Positions 32,499 to 41,848 of a stretch of 64,000 nt of DNA are shown piece by piece (position 1 is the stretch's first letter; the number at the start of each line of letters is the position of its first letter). A model generated the notes under the pieces. That model saw only the letters and a program-made list of their open reading frames with translations. It was not told the origin of the DNA and made no database searches. The translations under genes were made by a program, and so were the position numbers. The DNA comes from Paracoccus alcaliphilus (GTDB lineage: Bacteria > Pseudomonadota > Alphaproteobacteria > Rhodobacterales > Rhodobacteraceae), in contig NZ_CP067127.1 of NCBI RefSeq assembly GCF_028553725.1, forward strand, positions 1 through 64,000, read 5' to 3'.

Positions 32499-34841
32499 TC
32501 AGTTCTGGCTGATCTTGCTGCCCTTGATGATCACGTCGCCCGAGGCATTGAGGTTGATCTTGCCCGAGGCCTTGCCCGACAGATCCTTGCCGTCGATCAG
32601 GATGGTACCGTCCTTCTTCATCTGCAATCGGGCGCTTCCACAGATCAGCGTGATGCTGTCGGCGGCCTCGATGACGATGGTTTTTCCGGCATTGATGGCC
32701 AGATCCTCGCCGATGCTCTGGCTGCTGGATTTGGCGACCGACAGGCTGCTGCTTTCCCCGATATCGGTCACGCGGTTCTTGCCGATGCTGACCTTCTGAT
32801 CCGACCCGATGCTCCAGATGTCGTCGCGGCCCACAGCATGCACCTGTTCGGCCCCGACCGTCACCGACCGCCCGGCCCCGACGATGCGTGTTTCCGCCGC
32901 GCCGACCCGATCGGTTCGCGCCACCGAGACAAGGACGGTCTGGTTCGATCCCACAGACTGATGGTGGTTCGCGCCGATGCTTTCCGTAGAGTTCGAACCG
33001 ATCGCAATCGTCTCATCCACGCCCACCGTCAGGGAACGGTTCTTGCCCACCGTTTCGTCGTCATTGCTGCCGATACTGACGGTGCGATCGACGCCGACCG
33101 TCACCGACTTGTTGTTATCGACCGTCTCGGTCCGGTCATGGCCGACCCATTGGGTCGCATCGCGGACCACCTCTTCGGACCAGTCATTGCCGATGTGGCG
33201 GGATTCGTTGTTCTTGACCAGTTCGTTGTGGTCCTTCTCGGCCTGGAAATAGACCTCTTCGCTGCCCTTCTTGTCCTCGAACCGCAACTCGTTCCAGCCG
33301 CCGCCGCCGGGGGTAGAGTTCGATTTCCAGCCCGATTGCGTGGCGCTGCCGGGCAGGCCATAGGGGGGCATCTGCGCGGCGTTATAGACGCGGCCGGTGA
33401 TGATCGGCTGATCGGGGTCGCCTTCCAGAAAATCGACGATCACCTCTTGCCCGATGCGCGGGATCTGGATGAAGCCCCAGCCCGCCCCGGCCCACACGCT
33501 GCTGACCCGGACGAAGCAGGTGCTGTGCTCGTCCGATTTGCCCAGCCGGTCCCAGTGGAACTGAACCTTCACCCGGCTGTATTCGTCGGTATAGATCTCT
33601 TCGCCCGCGGGACCGACCACGACGGCGGTCTGCGGCCCGGCCATGACCGGCCTGCGCGTCACCCGCGGCGGGCAATAGCCCGTTTCCTGCGGCACGAGGG
33701 TATAAAGTGCGGAAAATCCCGTGCCTTCGGCCTCGGGCTCCATCCCCTCGTCCATGGGCAGCGCCCGGCCTGCAAAGGCGCGGGCGTCAGGCTGCCGGGC
33801 GCGATAGCGGTTGCCGCGGATGCGATAGACCGCCTGCTCGATGGCATAGCCGATATTGTCGCGATCCCGCGGAAAATCGGCCAGCTTGAAGACATTGCCC
33901 GACGCCGGGGCGGGTGCCGTCGAGCGCGCCGTGATCACATGGGCGTGGACCTGATCCTCGTGATTGCGCAGACCGGCCAGATCGGCGCCCCGGGCGTGTT
34001 CGGTATAGGTCCCCGGATAGCTGTATCGCGCGCCATCGGCCTGGCTGTGGGTTTTGCTGTTTTCGACCATGGCCGTCAGATCGGCCGAGGGTTTCGTGAA
34101 ATCGTAATCGGTCAGGCTGTGGCTGCCCGATACGATGCTGTCCACCCGGCGGAACTGTGTGATCACGCCCGCGACGGTGTGACGATCCGCCATGCTTTCG
34201 CGATAGCGCAGCGACGAACAGTCATCGGCGGGGACCAGCGTCTCCAGACTGTCGCTGAGGATCAATGTGTGTTTGCCGTCCCCGAACCGGAAGAAATAGA
34301 AGATGCCTTCGTGTTCCAGCAGTCGTTGAATGAAATCCAGATCGCTTTCGCCATACTGGACGCAATAGTCGCGCGAGGGCGGATTGCGCCGCAGATCCCA
34401 TTCATAGTCGGAACATCCGTGCTGATCCAGAACCGCGCTGACGATGTCCTTGACCGTCATTTCCTGAAAGATGCGGTTGTCGGTGGTCTTGCTCAGCAGC
34501 CAAAGCCGGGGCCGCACGATCAGGTGGTAAAGCCAGTGCCCCTCGTCGTCGAGACCGTCAAAGCGGAAGGCATCGACGATGCCGTGAAAGAACCGCTTGC
34601 GGTCGGGGTTGCCGGGATCGGCTGATATCTTCAGCCCGATTTCCTGACCCAGCAATTTGTCCGCGTCGATATCGGCAGAGCCGCTGATGGCCGCGATATC
34701 AAATTCGAAGCACCGGCTGAGCGAATCCCGTCCCTGCATCCCGTGGAAGGCCAGCCCCGAGAATTCCGCCATCGGCGTGGATTCCAGTGCGTCTTCCCCG
34801 GGCAGAGGCGATTGGAGTTCGGCGAAACGTTCGGTCGGCAT
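32499..34841 (-). CDS. vgrG: VgrG (TssI), T6SS spike protein
   Basis: Trimeric spike protein of 780 residues. The gp27-like part includes DALESTPMAEFSGLAFHGMQ, YYEFRF-like GIFYFFRFGDGKHTLILSD and YCVQYGESDLDFIQRLLEHE. The gp5-like OB fold is marked by VVVGPAGEEIYTDEYSRVKV, QFHWDRLGKSDEHSTCFVRV and GFIQIPRIGQEVIVDFLEGD. The tail has about a dozen VG/IG-containing repeats (TVGVDRTVSIGSNDDETVG) forming the needle and ends GKINLNASGDVIIKGSKISQ. No fused toxin domain is visible. ATG 34841 follows AAGGAG, and is preferred over the upstream ATG at 34871. Last gene of a minus-strand operon starting with pppA. Confidence 0.97.
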   Translation of the reverse strand: MPTERFAELQSPLPGEDALESTPMAEFSGLAFHGMQGRDSLSRCFEFDIAAISGSADIDADKLLGQEIGLKISADPGNPDRKRFFHGIVDAFRFDGLDDEGHWLYHLIVRPRLWLLSKTTDNRIFQEMTVKDIVSAVLDQHGCSDYEWDLRRNPPSRDYCVQYGESDLDFIQRLLEHEGIFYFFRFGDGKHTLILSDSLETLVPADDCSSLRYRESMADRHTVAGVITQFRRVDSIVSGSHSLTDYDFTKPSADLTAMVENSKTHSQADGARYSYPGTYTEHARGADLAGLRNHEDQVHAHVITARSTAPAPASGNVFKLADFPRDRDNIGYAIEQAVYRIRGNRYRARQPDARAFAGRALPMDEGMEPEAEGTGFSALYTLVPQETGYCPPRVTRRPVMAGPQTAVVVGPAGEEIYTDEYSRVKVQFHWDRLGKSDEHSTCFVRVSSVWAGAGWGFIQIPRIGQEVIVDFLEGDPDQPIITGRVYNAAQMPPYGLPGSATQSGWKSNSTPGGGGWNELRFEDKKGSEEVYFQAEKDHNELVKNNESRHIGNDWSEEVVRDATQWVGHDRTETVDNNKSVTVGVDRTVSIGSNDDETVGKNRSLTVGVDETIAIGSNSTESIGANHHQSVGSNQTVLVSVARTDRVGAAETRIVGAGRSVTVGAEQVHAVGRDDIWSIGSDQKVSIGKNRVTDIGESSSLSVAKSSSQSIGEDLAINAGKTIVIEAADSITLICGSARLQMKKDGTILIDGKDLSGKASGKINLNASGDVIIKGSKISQN

Positions 34842-34961
34842 GGGGCTGCTCCTTGAAACAGCGGGGCGCATCGGACCTGCGGCAATCCATATGACTATAC
34901 AGGCAAATCGGGCTTGCGGGAATTGTGTTGATCTGCTGGCGTTCTTTTACAGATGCGGTTT

Positions 34962-37412
34962 TTACAGATTGGGGGGGCAGGTGAATCCCGCCATCGCGCT
35001 GCGCACCGAAACCGGATTCAGACTGTCGGCAAAGGCCATCTCCAGAAACACCCGGCCGAAATCGCTGCGCAGGTCCAGCAGAACCCGCGCCCCCTGGTCG
35101 CGCAGCCGCAGGCGCAACGTGTCAAGCATATGGAAAAGCCCCCATTCGCCGGGATAGATCAGCCGTTCCGCGTCGGTGCCTTCGCGAAAGCTGATCTCTA
35201 TTCCGGCCGCAGGCGACGCGCCGGGCCAGCCCATCTGCACCGGCTCTCCGGTGGCCCGCACTGGCCGGGCGTCCCCGCCGATCACGAACAGGGTCTGGCC
35301 GCGTTCGGCCAGCGCGCTCAGCGTCAGCAGATGCTCGATGGTGCCGGTATCCGCAAATAGCCCTTCGGTAACCTGCGCCGCACGTTCGAAGAACAGCGCA
35401 CTGTCCGGGTCGAGACCCTCGAAACGCGCATCGGGCTTCCAGCGCCACGGCGATTCCCCGGTTTCCATAAGCGGCAGCGCGTTGTTGCGCAGAAACAGGC
35501 TCAGCGCGCCCTGCGGGCCAAGCAATGCCGCGACCTGATCCACGTCGGCATCGGGACCTTCGGCAAAGGGATAGCGGCCCTGCACGACCTGCTGGCACAT
35601 CGGAAAGACCTCCTGCTGCCATTGCCGGACCAACGGATTGCCGCCATCCGTCATGGCCGACTGCCGCGAGGCCGATTGCGCCAGCACGTCCTCGGCGATC
35701 TGCACCACGATTCGCGGCGCGCTTTGCAGCGCGGCGATCGAGCGCGCCCTGTCATGGATGCTCATCAGCCGGTCCATGCCGCGGCGCTGATCCAGATCGA
35801 GGGCGCCAAGCGCGACATTCAGCGAGGCGAACAGGGCTGCGATCTCGGACATGCGGCCCTGTTCGACATATTGGATCATCGGGCCGAATTCCCGCGCCAG
35901 CCGCAATTGCTGTTCATGGCCGCGCTGCCGGTCGGGACCGCCCACCTGCACCCAGACCTCGCGCAGCAATTGGGTCAGCGGATTGTCGGGCTGGGCCAGC
36001 AGCCCGGAAACGACGATTGCGGTATCGCGCTGCGTGAAGGGCTGCACCCTGAGATCGGCCAGCCAGTTTTCCCAGGTCTCGACGGTCCGGTCCAGCAGCC
36101 GGTCCATCAGCAGATCGGGCGTGCTGTTTTCCGGCGGCGGGGTCCTTCCGGTCACGACCGGCGCGATGGCACGGGCCTTGCGCACGGCCACGCCGACCCC
36201 ATAGTCGCGGGCATGATCCCATCCGACCTGGGTGAAGATGCCCGGCAGGGGCGCGTCGAGCGGCAGGCCAGAGCGGCGAAACAGCACGCGGGAAAGGTCC
36301 GGCACCCTTGTATCGGGTCGCCAGCCGGGCAATGCGCGCGTCTGTTCTGCCCGCAGCAGCTCCAGCCAGGCGCGATCGGGTTCGGCGGTTTCCGCGGCAA
36401 AAGCCTGCGCCTGCGCCCGCAATTCGGCATCCTGCGCCACGATGTCGGGATAAGGGCCGCCCAGCCAGCCGACATGCCGGTGCAGTCCGGCCAGCCCGGC
36501 GCGGGGGCCGTTATCTTCCAGCCATCCGGCCAGATAGCCGGGGCTCGAATCATCCCCGCCGGTCAGGACCGCCCAGGCCCGCAGGGCGTCATAGAGAACC
36601 AGCCCGTCGCCCTCGGTCGCCAGAACCGTTTCGATCCCGGCCGCAATCGCCGCGGGAACGTGGCTGCGGACGGCCCGCGCATAGATTACCTCGGCACGGG
36701 TCTGGCTGTCATAGGCTGGCAGCCGCAAAAGCCGCTTGAACGGTGCCCGCGCCGCCGCATCGGCCACCCGGTCCACGGCGGCGCGCATGTCATCCAGCCG
36801 GCGGACCAGATCATCCCCCTGATGCGGCTGGTCCAGACCGATGGCCAGTGCCTCGGCTTCGAAACCGGCAGCGATGCGCTGATGATAGCGCAGCTCCAGA
36901 AAACCGGCATAGCCGGTCAGCCCCAGCGTCAATGCCAGCACGAAGCCCGCAACCTTCCGGCCCCATCCGCCGCCGTTGCCGCCGCGTCGATGCGCATGAC
37001 GGCCTGCCTCGGTCCGCGCGATCAGACCGGACAGGAAATGTTCCAGATCGGCAAAACCGTCGCCCTGCGCGGCCGCCGCCTTGCGGAATTCGCGGATCCG
37101 CGCCAGTGACATGTCGCGCCCATCAAACAACTGCCGACCCGCCAGCACCGACCATTTGCCAAGCTCGATCTGCGGCAGCGTGCGCGCCCGGTGGTCCAGC
37201 AGAACCGCAAGCCCATAGCGGGCGGGTCTGATCGCAGCCCTGGGCGCACCGGCCTGCAATGCCTCGGCCTCGAACCGGTCCAGCAGCGCCCGCGCCTCAT
37301 CGATCAGCCGCGCCTCTCCCCGCTCGGTCCGCAGGTCCAGATCGTCGATCATCATCAGCATGGGTTCTGCCGCGTGATCAAAAGGCGAAGGTTGCGCGGC
37401 CCCGGCGAGCAT
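34962..37412 (-). CDS. DotU/IcmF-like fusion protein without NTPase domain
   Basis: An 816-residue inner-membrane protein. Residues about 20-125 are helical and DotU-like (RTERGEARLIDEARALLDRF, YGLAVLLDHRARTLPQIELG, LFDGRDMSLARIREF). One transmembrane helix lies near 150-170 (VAGFVLALTLGLTGYAGFLEL). The remainder aligns with the periplasmic half of TssM: CQQVVQGRYPFAEGPDADVD parallels CQSATAGRYPFDQSSGIDV in the core TssM, MGWPGASP parallels its WPG segment, and both end in an F-x-C-P motif. No P-loop is present. It starts three bases after the peptidase stop. It may join or modulate the membrane complex; function is inferred from homology and context. Confidence 0.8.
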   Translation of the reverse strand: MLAGAAQPSPFDHAAEPMLMMIDDLDLRTERGEARLIDEARALLDRFEAEALQAGAPRAAIRPARYGLAVLLDHRARTLPQIELGKWSVLAGRQLFDGRDMSLARIREFRKAAAAQGDGFADLEHFLSGLIARTEAGRHAHRRGGNGGGWGRKVAGFVLALTLGLTGYAGFLELRYHQRIAAGFEAEALAIGLDQPHQGDDLVRRLDDMRAAVDRVADAAARAPFKRLLRLPAYDSQTRAEVIYARAVRSHVPAAIAAGIETVLATEGDGLVLYDALRAWAVLTGGDDSSPGYLAGWLEDNGPRAGLAGLHRHVGWLGGPYPDIVAQDAELRAQAQAFAAETAEPDRAWLELLRAEQTRALPGWRPDTRVPDLSRVLFRRSGLPLDAPLPGIFTQVGWDHARDYGVGVAVRKARAIAPVVTGRTPPPENSTPDLLMDRLLDRTVETWENWLADLRVQPFTQRDTAIVVSGLLAQPDNPLTQLLREVWVQVGGPDRQRGHEQQLRLAREFGPMIQYVEQGRMSEIAALFASLNVALGALDLDQRRGMDRLMSIHDRARSIAALQSAPRIVVQIAEDVLAQSASRQSAMTDGGNPLVRQWQQEVFPMCQQVVQGRYPFAEGPDADVDQVAALLGPQGALSLFLRNNALPLMETGESPWRWKPDARFEGLDPDSALFFERAAQVTEGLFADTGTIEHLLTLSALAERGQTLFVIGGDARPVRATGEPVQMGWPGASPAAGIEISFREGTDAERLIYPGEWGLFHMLDTLRLRLRDQGARVLLDLRSDFGRVFLEMAFADSLNPVSVRSAMAGFTCPPNL

Positions 37413-37415
37413 GGC

Positions 37416-38285
37416 TTATAACCTGCCTTCCGCCTGCCATTGCCGCAGCGTTTCGACCCCGACCTCGAAATGCATCGAATCCTCGCGGCTGTAGGTGGCG
37501 CCCCAGAACCAGCCTTCCTCGTTGAACAGTTCCGCCAGCAACAGCAGGCCGAACTGTGTGCCGCCATCGGCAAAGGCGTCCAGCTGGTCTTCCAGCTTCA
37601 GGTCGATGGCAGTGCCCCATGAATGGTTCGATACGGCGGTGCGTGATCCGCGGATCAGCCGTGCGCATAACGCGCCCGCCGTTCCCAGCGCGTCATGGAT
37701 TTCCGGCTCGGTCTGTTGCAGTCTGGTCATGATCCGTTCCAGACTGTCCAGCGCGGGCTTGATCATCGTCACCCTGACCGGCCCGACCTGCCGCGTCTCC
37801 AGCAGCGATTGCAGCTTCGGTTGCGTCACCGGCTGGCAGTCGTCGGAATAGCTGTCGCGGGGCTGACCCAGAATTTCCAGCATGACCCGGTTGCCGGGCT
37901 GGCTGATGCCGGTATTGAAACGGGCGCTGGCAAGGCGCATCACCTCGGTCATCTGGGTGACGCCGCCATGATCCTGGGCCGAAAGGTCGGGCGCAAGGAC
38001 CGTCACGTCGGGCGCGGCGACCGGCGCGGCGAAACGCGGCTGCGCGGCCTGCATCGCAAGTTCCTCGGACAGCCGGTCGATCTCGATCCGGGCATCGCGC
38101 AATTCGGCCCGCAACGCCTCGATGTCGCTGCGCTGCCGGGCCAGTTCGGCCTCGTTGCGGTTCAGCCGCAATTCGGCGCTGCCATCGGCGGTTTCCAGCA
38201 GCGCGCCGACCACCGCAAACGCGACCGCTGCGATCACCAGACCGATCGCCACGATGACCGGCCCGATCAGCGCCCCCTGCCGCAT
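37416..38285 (-). CDS. Membrane-anchored M15-type peptidoglycan peptidase
   Basis: A 289-residue protein with one N-terminal transmembrane helix (residues 5-30, LIGPVIVAIGLVIAAVAFAV), a coiled coil at about 32-72 rich in Glu/Arg/Leu, and a C-terminal VanY/M15-like peptidase domain. Zinc ligands appear as His and Asp in SNHSWGTAIDLKLED and His in EDSMHFEVG. ATG 38285 overlaps the phosphatase stop as TGATG; the upstream open frame is overlap only. Position in a T6SS operon suggests it opens the cell wall locally for the apparatus, as TagX does in Acinetobacter, although the family is different. Confidence 0.82.
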   Translation of the reverse strand: MRQGALIGPVIVAIGLVIAAVAFAVVGALLETADGSAELRLNRNEAELARQRSDIEALRAELRDARIEIDRLSEELAMQAAQPRFAAPVAAPDVTVLAPDLSAQDHGGVTQMTEVMRLASARFNTGISQPGNRVMLEILGQPRDSYSDDCQPVTQPKLQSLLETRQVGPVRVTMIKPALDSLERIMTRLQQTEPEIHDALGTAGALCARLIRGSRTAVSNHSWGTAIDLKLEDQLDAFADGGTQFGLLLLAELFNEEGWFWGATYSREDSMHFEVGVETLRQWQAEGRL

Positions 38286-39049
38286 CAGCCATCCCCCGAG
38301 GCGAAGACCCCAATCACCGAGACATTGTCGGGGGCGCCCAGTTCCAGCGCCCGCATGACCAAGGCCCGGCACAACCCTTCGGGATCGGCGGCGTCGGATA
38401 TGATCGCGGCGATTTCCTGATCCGGCAGACAGGTCGTCAATCCGTCCGAGCAGAGCAGCATCCGGTCGCCTGCAATCACCGGCACCGAGACGGTATCGAC
38501 CCTGACCTGCGCGTCAATTCCGACAGCGCGGGTGACGACATGACGTTCGGGATGCAGTTCGCGTTCCTCATCGCGCAACAGCCCCTGATCCACCATTTCC
38601 TGCACGACGGAATGATCCCGCGTCAGCAACCGCAGGATGCCACGTCGCCACAGATAGGCCCGGCAATCGCCAACCCATGCAATGGTCGCGATAGAGTTCT
38701 TGATCATCGCCGCCACGACCGCCGCGCCCATCCGGTTCATGCCCGCGTCGGCGGCGCGGGCAAGGATCGCCCGGTTGGCTTCCTCGATCCGCATCCGCAG
38801 GCCGGGTGCGGCCAGCGCATCATCGGACAGACCCGCAATATGCTCGATGACGATATCGGCGGCCACGTCGCCATGCCCATAGCCGCCCATCCCGTCGGCC
38901 ACCGCCCAAAGCACCCCTTCGGGGTCGGTCAGGATGGCATCCTCGTTACGCTCGCGCACCCGCCCGGCATGGGTCAGACCGGTTCCCCGAAATACGGGCG
39001 GCGCGGTAATCGGCGGTATCGGCGGCTGACGGGTGATCGACGCAGACAT
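38285..39049 (-). CDS. pppA: PppA, PP2C-type Ser/Thr phosphatase
   Basis: PP2C (Stp/PppA) phosphatase of 254 residues. The metal-binding and core motifs are intact: GRVRERNEDAIL, WAVADGMGGYGHGDVAA, IAWVGDCRAYLWR, LLTRDHSVVQEMVD, MLLCSDGLT and GAPDNVSVIGV. In studied systems PppA reverses PpkA phosphorylation of Fha and resets T6SS firing. ATG 39049 has GAAAGG upstream; a GTG three codons earlier is the alternative. It begins a minus-strand operon with the M15 peptidase, the DotU/IcmF fusion and vgrG. Confidence 0.93.
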   Translation of the reverse strand: MSASITRQPPIPPITAPPVFRGTGLTHAGRVRERNEDAILTDPEGVLWAVADGMGGYGHGDVAADIVIEHIAGLSDDALAAPGLRMRIEEANRAILARAADAGMNRMGAAVVAAMIKNSIATIAWVGDCRAYLWRRGILRLLTRDHSVVQEMVDQGLLRDEERELHPERHVVTRAVGIDAQVRVDTVSVPVIAGDRMLLCSDGLTTCLPDQEIAAIISDAADPEGLCRALVMRALELGAPDNVSVIGVFASGDG

Positions 39050-39175
39050 CAGAGGCACCTTTCAATCCGAAAGAGTATCGACATGGTCGTCAGCCTCAAA
39101 AAAACAGCTGAATTATTATCTGAATAATGATACCCTAGCCTCAGACGATCACAAAACATTTCCTAGAGCATTGCC
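39050..39175. promoter_or_regulatory. Divergent promoter region pppA / ompA-like gene
   Basis: A short AT-rich gap between divergent genes, containing an inverted repeat ATTATT-ATCTG-AATAAT at 39112-39128 and TAATGATACCC just after it. It must carry both promoters; the inverted repeat is a candidate operator or -10 overlap. Confidence 0.4.
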
Positions 39176-39829
39176 ATGCGTTTCATGCTGACCCTTCCGG
39201 TCTCTGCCCTTTGGGGCATCGTGGCCGTCGTGCCTGCTGTTGCGCAGGACAATCTTTCGGTCGATGATGTGCTGGACGTGTGGCAAAAGCAGAAAGCGGC
39301 CTTTCACGAACTGCAATCAAGCGGGCTGGGCAAGACCCGCGGGCTTGAGCTTGTTACGATCGACGATCCCGCAGAAACGATTGCCGCTGACAGCGTATCG
39401 GTAACGTCCGGTGACGCGCCGGCCGACCCGAACCGTCCCCTGACAGCGACCGGTGAACAGGTGCAGCCTGTGGTTTTCGGCCAGCTTGCCCCGGAATTGC
39501 AGGTCAATCTTCAGATCAGGTTCGCCTTTGACAGCGCGGCGCTGTCGGACGACCAGAAGCCCCGGCTGGACAAGATCTGTCAGGCGATGGAGCAAAGCGA
39601 CGTCCATCTGTTCCGGATCATCGGCCATACCGATGCGGCAGGCTCTGAGGAATATAACCAGCGGCTTTCGGTTCTGCGGGCCAGAGAAGTCGCGAGCTAT
39701 CTGATCGAGGATTGCGGAATTACGGCGTCGAGACTGGAAGCAATGGGAATGGGCATGCGTTTTCCGTTCAACACCCAGAATCCCCGCGCGGATGAAAATC
39801 GCCGCGTGGAATTTCAGGCGCTCAGCTGA
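39176..39829 (+). CDS. Exported OmpA-family peptidoglycan-binding protein
   Basis: A 217-residue exported protein with a signal peptide (residues 1-23, cleaved near VAQ) and a C-terminal OmpA domain from about 110: LQIRFAFDSAALSDDQKPRL, IIGHTDAAGSEEYNQRLSVLR, REVASYLIEDCGI and GMRFPFNTQNPRADENRRVE. No lipobox is seen. It lies between T6SS regulators and the two-partner operon, so it could serve either, or be a general envelope protein. In T6SS clusters, OmpA-like TagL/TagN-type proteins help anchor the system to the wall. Confidence 0.8.
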   Translation: MRFMLTLPVSALWGIVAVVPAVAQDNLSVDDVLDVWQKQKAAFHELQSSGLGKTRGLELVTIDDPAETIAADSVSVTSGDAPADPNRPLTATGEQVQPVVFGQLAPELQVNLQIRFAFDSAALSDDQKPRLDKICQAMEQSDVHLFRIIGHTDAAGSEEYNQRLSVLRAREVASYLIEDCGITASRLEAMGMGMRFPFNTQNPRADENRRVEFQALS

Positions 39830-40090
39830 CCACGGAAAGGCCGGTCGACGCGAATCGGAACAATGCCGGGCCGGGCAGCTTCCCGGCCTGTTGATTTTGG
39901 AATTTTCAGCGCCTTGCCACCCGTCGCGGTTGGCATTGGCTGTGCGTTTGTGTTTTCCAATAAATATCTATCAGGAATGGATATTCGACCGTAAATCACG
40001 CGTAATATAAAAATCTGGACAGATGGATTCAAAGGATTAATCTGAAGGAAATTGCAATCCTCTTGGTTAATCATGCAGGGAGGGATCGAC
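39830..40090. promoter_or_regulatory. AT-rich leader of the two-partner secretion operon
   Basis: This 261-bp gap turns notably AT-rich from about 39960 (AATAAATATCTATCAGG, CGTAATATAAAAATC) and includes an AGGATT...AATCCT inverted repeat around 40034-40062. It probably holds the promoter of tpsB. No individual -35/-10 pair stands out. Confidence 0.4.
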
Positions 40091-41848
40091 ATGCCCAAGA
40101 CCGGCGGCATTGGAACGGGCGATCCTGCATGCTGGCGAAGGGTCCTGATGACCTCGGCGGCGCTGCTTTGTCTGCTGCCTTCCGCCGCCCTGTCGCAGAC
40201 TGCAAGCGCCGTCACCCCGGAATCCTTCCAGCCGCCGTTGCAGAACCTGTCGGGCTCGGTCGTGTTTACCGGGCAGACCGGCACCCAGGCCCCCCCGGGG
40301 TCAGAGCAGATCGGAATCACCCTTTCGGGCGTCGCGCTGGATGGGGGGTTCCCGCAGATGGCGCGGGCACATGCCGCCCTGGAGGCCCGCCTGACCCGTG
40401 GCCGCATTCCGGTTTCCGAACTGTTCACGGCGACGGCCGATCTGGAGGCCGCCTATGCCGAGGCGGGGTTCGTGCTGACCCGGGTGGTGCTGCCCGAACA
40501 GACGCTGCGCGATGGCGGCACGCTGAGGATTGCCGTCGTCGATGGCTTCGTCGAAACCGTCGATACCACCAATGCACCGCCGGAAATCCGCCGCCGGATC
40601 GAAGCCCTGACCGCGCCGCTGGTCGGGCGCCCCGGCCTGTCCATGACTGAACTCGAGCGTCAGTTGCTGCTGGCGGGCGATGTGTCGGGCGTGGCGCTGG
40701 GGTCGGCGCTTGCCACTGGCAGCCGTCCGGGCGGCACGGTGATTGCGCTGGACCCGCAATATCGCAAGGTGACGGGCTTCGTCGGTTTCGACAATTTCGC
40801 CCCGACGGAACTGGGCAGTATCGGGCCAGACGACCTGAACGGCGTCGTTCTGAATTCGGGGATCGAGCTGAACAGCCCGTTCCGTTATGGCGAGACGATC
40901 TATGGTCGCTTGTCGGGATCGCCCAAGGCGTTCCTGTCGGGCGATCCGCGTTACCGGGTCATGGCGCTTGGCGCGCTGGTTCCGATCGGGACCTCGGGCC
41001 TTGCCGTCAATGTCGAGCTGACGAAAAGCGATACCACGCCCGACAATGACGAGGCGCCGACCCGTTCGGATTTCGACCGGCAGTCGTTCCGGATCGTCTA
41101 TCCCTGGATCCGGTCGCGCCAGACGAACCTGACCAGCCAGTTCATGATCGACCGGCAGAAGGATGAACAGCGGCTGCGCGGCTTCGACGAACCCCTGTTC
41201 AGCGACCGGATGACCATCCTGCGCGCCGGGCTGAGCCTGTCCCATACCCATGCCGACGGCAACCTGTCCGAGGTCGGGCTGATCCTGTCGCGCGGCATCG
41301 ACGCATGGGGCGCCCGTGGGCTTGACGATACCGGCAACGGCATCCCGCTGTCGCGGCAGGGGGCAGAGCCGGAATTCACCAAGTTCGGCGGGTCAGTCAC
41401 CCATCAACGCGCCTTGGGAGAGCGGTTTGCCCTTGGGGTGATGGGCCGTTTCCAGACCTCGTTCGGCGACCCGCTGCTGACCTCGGAACAATTCACGATT
41501 GCCGGCGTCAGCGAGTTGTCGGCCTTCGACACCGGCGAATTGCGTGGCGACAGCGGCTGGGTGGTGCGGGCCGAGGTCTCCAGCCCGCGCAGCATCGAAC
41601 TGGGCGGCAGACCGCTGATGATCAGCCCCTATGTCTTCGCCGGGGTCGGTCAGGTCAGCATCGAGCAGCCCACCAGTCTGGAATCGTCGCGAGAGAACGC
41701 ACATGCCTACGGGATCGGCGTCGATCTTGTTTCACATTCGGGATCGCGTTTCCGGTCCAGTTCCTTGAGGGTCGAGTATGGCAAGGGAGAGCGGGATGAC
41801 GGCCCGGACAATACACGCTTCAATATCTCGGGAAATTTCCGGTTCTGA
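40091..41848 (+). CDS. TpsB, two-partner secretion outer-membrane transporter (ShlB/FhaC family)
   Basis: Outer-membrane translocator for the exoprotein encoded next. The ATG at 40091 follows GGAGGGATCGAC and gives a signal peptide (VLMTSAALLCLLPSAALSQ). A POTRA domain is seen at about 85-170 (AYAEAGFVLTRVVLPEQTL, GTLRIAVVDGFVETVDTTN), then ELERQLLLAGDVSGV and the barrel domain (GFVGFDNFAPTELGSIGPDD, DFDRQSFRIVYPWIRSRQTN, SPYVFAGVGQ). It ends with an aromatic F (FNISGNFRF), typical of outer-membrane barrels. Length 585 residues fits FhaC/ShlB. It overlaps the next gene by about 50 bp. Confidence 0.93.
   Translation: MPKTGGIGTGDPACWRRVLMTSAALLCLLPSAALSQTASAVTPESFQPPLQNLSGSVVFTGQTGTQAPPGSEQIGITLSGVALDGGFPQMARAHAALEARLTRGRIPVSELFTATADLEAAYAEAGFVLTRVVLPEQTLRDGGTLRIAVVDGFVETVDTTNAPPEIRRRIEALTAPLVGRPGLSMTELERQLLLAGDVSGVALGSALATGSRPGGTVIALDPQYRKVTGFVGFDNFAPTELGSIGPDDLNGVVLNSGIELNSPFRYGETIYGRLSGSPKAFLSGDPRYRVMALGALVPIGTSGLAVNVELTKSDTTPDNDEAPTRSDFDRQSFRIVYPWIRSRQTNLTSQFMIDRQKDEQRLRGFDEPLFSDRMTILRAGLSLSHTHADGNLSEVGLILSRGIDAWGARGLDDTGNGIPLSRQGAEPEFTKFGGSVTHQRALGERFALGVMGRFQTSFGDPLLTSEQFTIAGVSELSAFDTGELRGDSGWVVRAEVSSPRSIELGGRPLMISPYVFAGVGQVSIEQPTSLESSRENAHAYGIGVDLVSHSGSRFRSSSLRVEYGKGERDDGPDNTRFNISGNFRF

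Noticed and set aside
32148..34625. An 825-codon plus-strand frame opposite vgrG
   Set aside because: Low-complexity antisense reading; vgrG motifs on the minus strand are unambiguous.
32499..34841. Toxin domain fused to VgrG
   Set aside because: The tail is only the regular VG/IG needle repeat ending in a short beta segment; no extra domain follows.
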